From contig CM034597.1 in NCBI GenBank assembly GCA_020091685.1, positions 6,830,532 through 6,894,531 on the forward strand: a stretch of 64,000 nucleotides of DNA, in the 5' to 3' direction. Positions 62,241 through 64,000 of this stretch are shown here, one piece after another. Below the pieces are notes generated by a model that did no database searches, had not been told where the DNA came from, and was given only the letters and a program-made list of their open reading frames with translations. The first letter of the stretch is position 1, and every line of letters begins with the position of its first letter. This DNA comes from Lutjanus erythropterus. Its lineage: Eukaryota > Chordata > Actinopteri > Lutjaniformes > Lutjanidae. The position numbers and the translations under genes were made by a program.

Positions 62241-64000
62241 GTTAGTTAAAAGACATAAAACATATTTTACACCTAATTATACCTTATTGAATGATCTCAA
62301 CCTAAATGAGATGCATGTGGGTCTGAAGAGCTCTCATCACTCTCATCCATGTTTCCATTTTTCGGTACGACACATGAATTTAGCTCCAATTTCCAGTGTT
62401 TTGAGTGTAAAGTGTGATAAGGAAACTAGAGTAAAGAGAGAGGGAGTGAAGGAGCCAGAGAAAGCTCGGTCCGGTACTACACAAACCACAAAACGCTGCA
62501 CATCATTTCCCTACATCTGGTTATCATTAACTGCGGTGTGAGTGTGTGCGATTGTGTGTGCAGGTGCGTGTGTGTGTCTGTTTACATTAATGTCTGTACA
62601 CAAGAGTGTGTTTTGGGGTGTGCATACATGCTAGCGTGTGGTTGACTGCAGTAAAAGGGGAGTATGCTAACACTGAGGCCCAGTTCGGCTCCTCTGGCCC
62701 AGTCCATGCTGAGGGAGAGGTGGAAAAAGAGGAGTCATACAGAACCAAGCTCCAGTTGTTTTCACTTAGGACCTTCACTGTGGCCTCCCCTTTCCACTAG
62801 AGGGGGAGAAGGGAGGAGTGTGTGTGAGGGGAGTGGTGGTCTTCTTGTTGGCTTTGGGAGTCCAGCCAGAGCCTAAAGGCCCTTCGATCATCACTTGTTT
62901 AGTCATTCATTCACTCGCTGTGTTGCAGAGTCTCAGGGGCCGTGAGCGTGATCAGACACAGGGAGCAGCCAACAGATAGGGAGGGGGGTGGGTGTAATTG
63001 GGGCTGGCTGAGGTAACCCTGATCACATTTTACTAATTATGACCTAAACTGAGATTGGGTAATATCATGAGTGCCCGATCTCTGGTGGACTGCCAGAGCT
63101 TTTCAAATCAACATCCCCTCTGAGCAATGACATCAACAAGAGAGCTGTGGTCAGTTTGAGTCAACTCTACTGACTCATGAGTTTAATATAAATCACATCA
63201 TTTTAACCAGCGTGAGCTTGAGCCCGCCTGATATATCAGCATGGCCGATATTGACCAACTCAAACTTATTCTATTGGTATACACAGTGTTCCTACACAGC
63301 ATGGAAAAGTATGAAAAAGTACATTTCCAGGTCTGTATGAGTATAGGAAAAAAGTAAAGAGTGTATAGAAAATTATTTGCATTTCCATTTCTGTTTTCTA
63401 AAATATAAAATTCAGAATTTCGAAAAAAAAAAAAATCTTTTTAGCTTGATGTTGTCAAAAGCAAGGCAAGAATTATGGCATGAGACTACGCAGGCTGCCT
63501 TTACCACAACACAGCTCTGTCCTTACAACCGGACCAGATCCAGACCTCCACGACCAAATTAGTTTGAAAGAAATTGTGGCAATATCTTTGAATCGCAGAC
63601 ATACATAACTTCATATAGTGATATTAAGCTTGACTGAACATTTATTTGTTTATACAGTGACATAGTTATCAGAAAAGTGAAGAGACTATCTTTTCTGTGT
63701 AAGAAAACTGTTTCCGTGGACAAAACAAGGCTGCAGAGACACCATAATTTTTTTATTATTTAATATTTCTCAATTCATGTTTGATTCTTATATTTTAAGG
63801 ACCAACAGTAATATAATATTATTTATTCAGTATGTTATTTGGTAACGTAATATCCTACATATTCATATTGTACAGTTATTATAAAAACATTTTTACATAA
63901 TAAAGGAGTGGCTATTTGAATTCAAATGTCAAATATGGTCTAAAAATCTGTAGAGAAATCTGGAACACTATGAAAAGGAAATCAGTAGAGAAATAGGTTT
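62241..64000 (+). other. Partial intron downstream of exon l
   Basis: Starts with donor gttagt and runs off the window. A TG-rich stretch near 62540-62600 and a GC-richer patch around 62640-63010 are seen, but no further exon. The transmembrane and cytoplasmic exons (with the PDZ-binding C-terminus typical of the family) are not present. Confidence 0.85.

Noticed and set aside
1..64000. tRNA, rRNA, CRISPR arrays, viral genes or bacterial-type operons
   Set aside because: I looked for these patterns and saw none; spacing, splice sites and repeat content are those of a vertebrate intron-rich locus.

Overview
The window is vertebrate nuclear DNA, most likely from a percomorph (spiny-rayed) teleost fish. 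Coding sequence appears as short, more GC-rich exons with GT/AG borders, separated by long AT-rich introns full of degenerate transposon copies. Several of these repeats match families I remember as abundant in percomorph genomes; that is memory, not a database search. I see no sign of bacterial, viral or organellar sequence.

One protein-coding gene is firmly supported, on the + strand: tgfbr3, encoding betaglycan (TGF-beta type III receptor). Twelve consecutive coding exons lie between 14601 and 62240. Their splice phases agree at every junction, and together they give 2190 bp with no stop or frameshift. They cover the mature N-terminus, the whole orphan domain, the acidic/proline-rich linker, the ZP-N module, the glycosaminoglycan-bearing linker, and ZP-C up to the juxtamembrane stalk. 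The signal-peptide exon was not found in 1-14600. The transmembrane and cytoplasmic exons must lie beyond 64000.

Layout: 1-14600 is 5' intronic or upstream DNA with no convincing exon. Exon a (14601-14788) and exon b (31609-31746) are isolated by 16.8 kb and 12.3 kb introns. Exons c to l (44031-62240) form a compact 18 kb block. The introns hold a TTAA-target MITE and a second, end-deleted copy inserted into another repeat; three hAT-like non-autonomous elements with 8-bp target-duplication remnants; a 21-bp minisatellite split by a palindromic MITE; a long TG microsatellite; and older interspersed repeats present in two or three copies.

No undescribed multi-gene system is visible. The points most worth a second look are the nested transposon insertions whose empty sites are present in the same window, a chimeric hAT-like element, a short intron whose retention would give the orphan domain a hydrophobic C-terminal tail, and a weak candidate for a nested gene in the first large intron.
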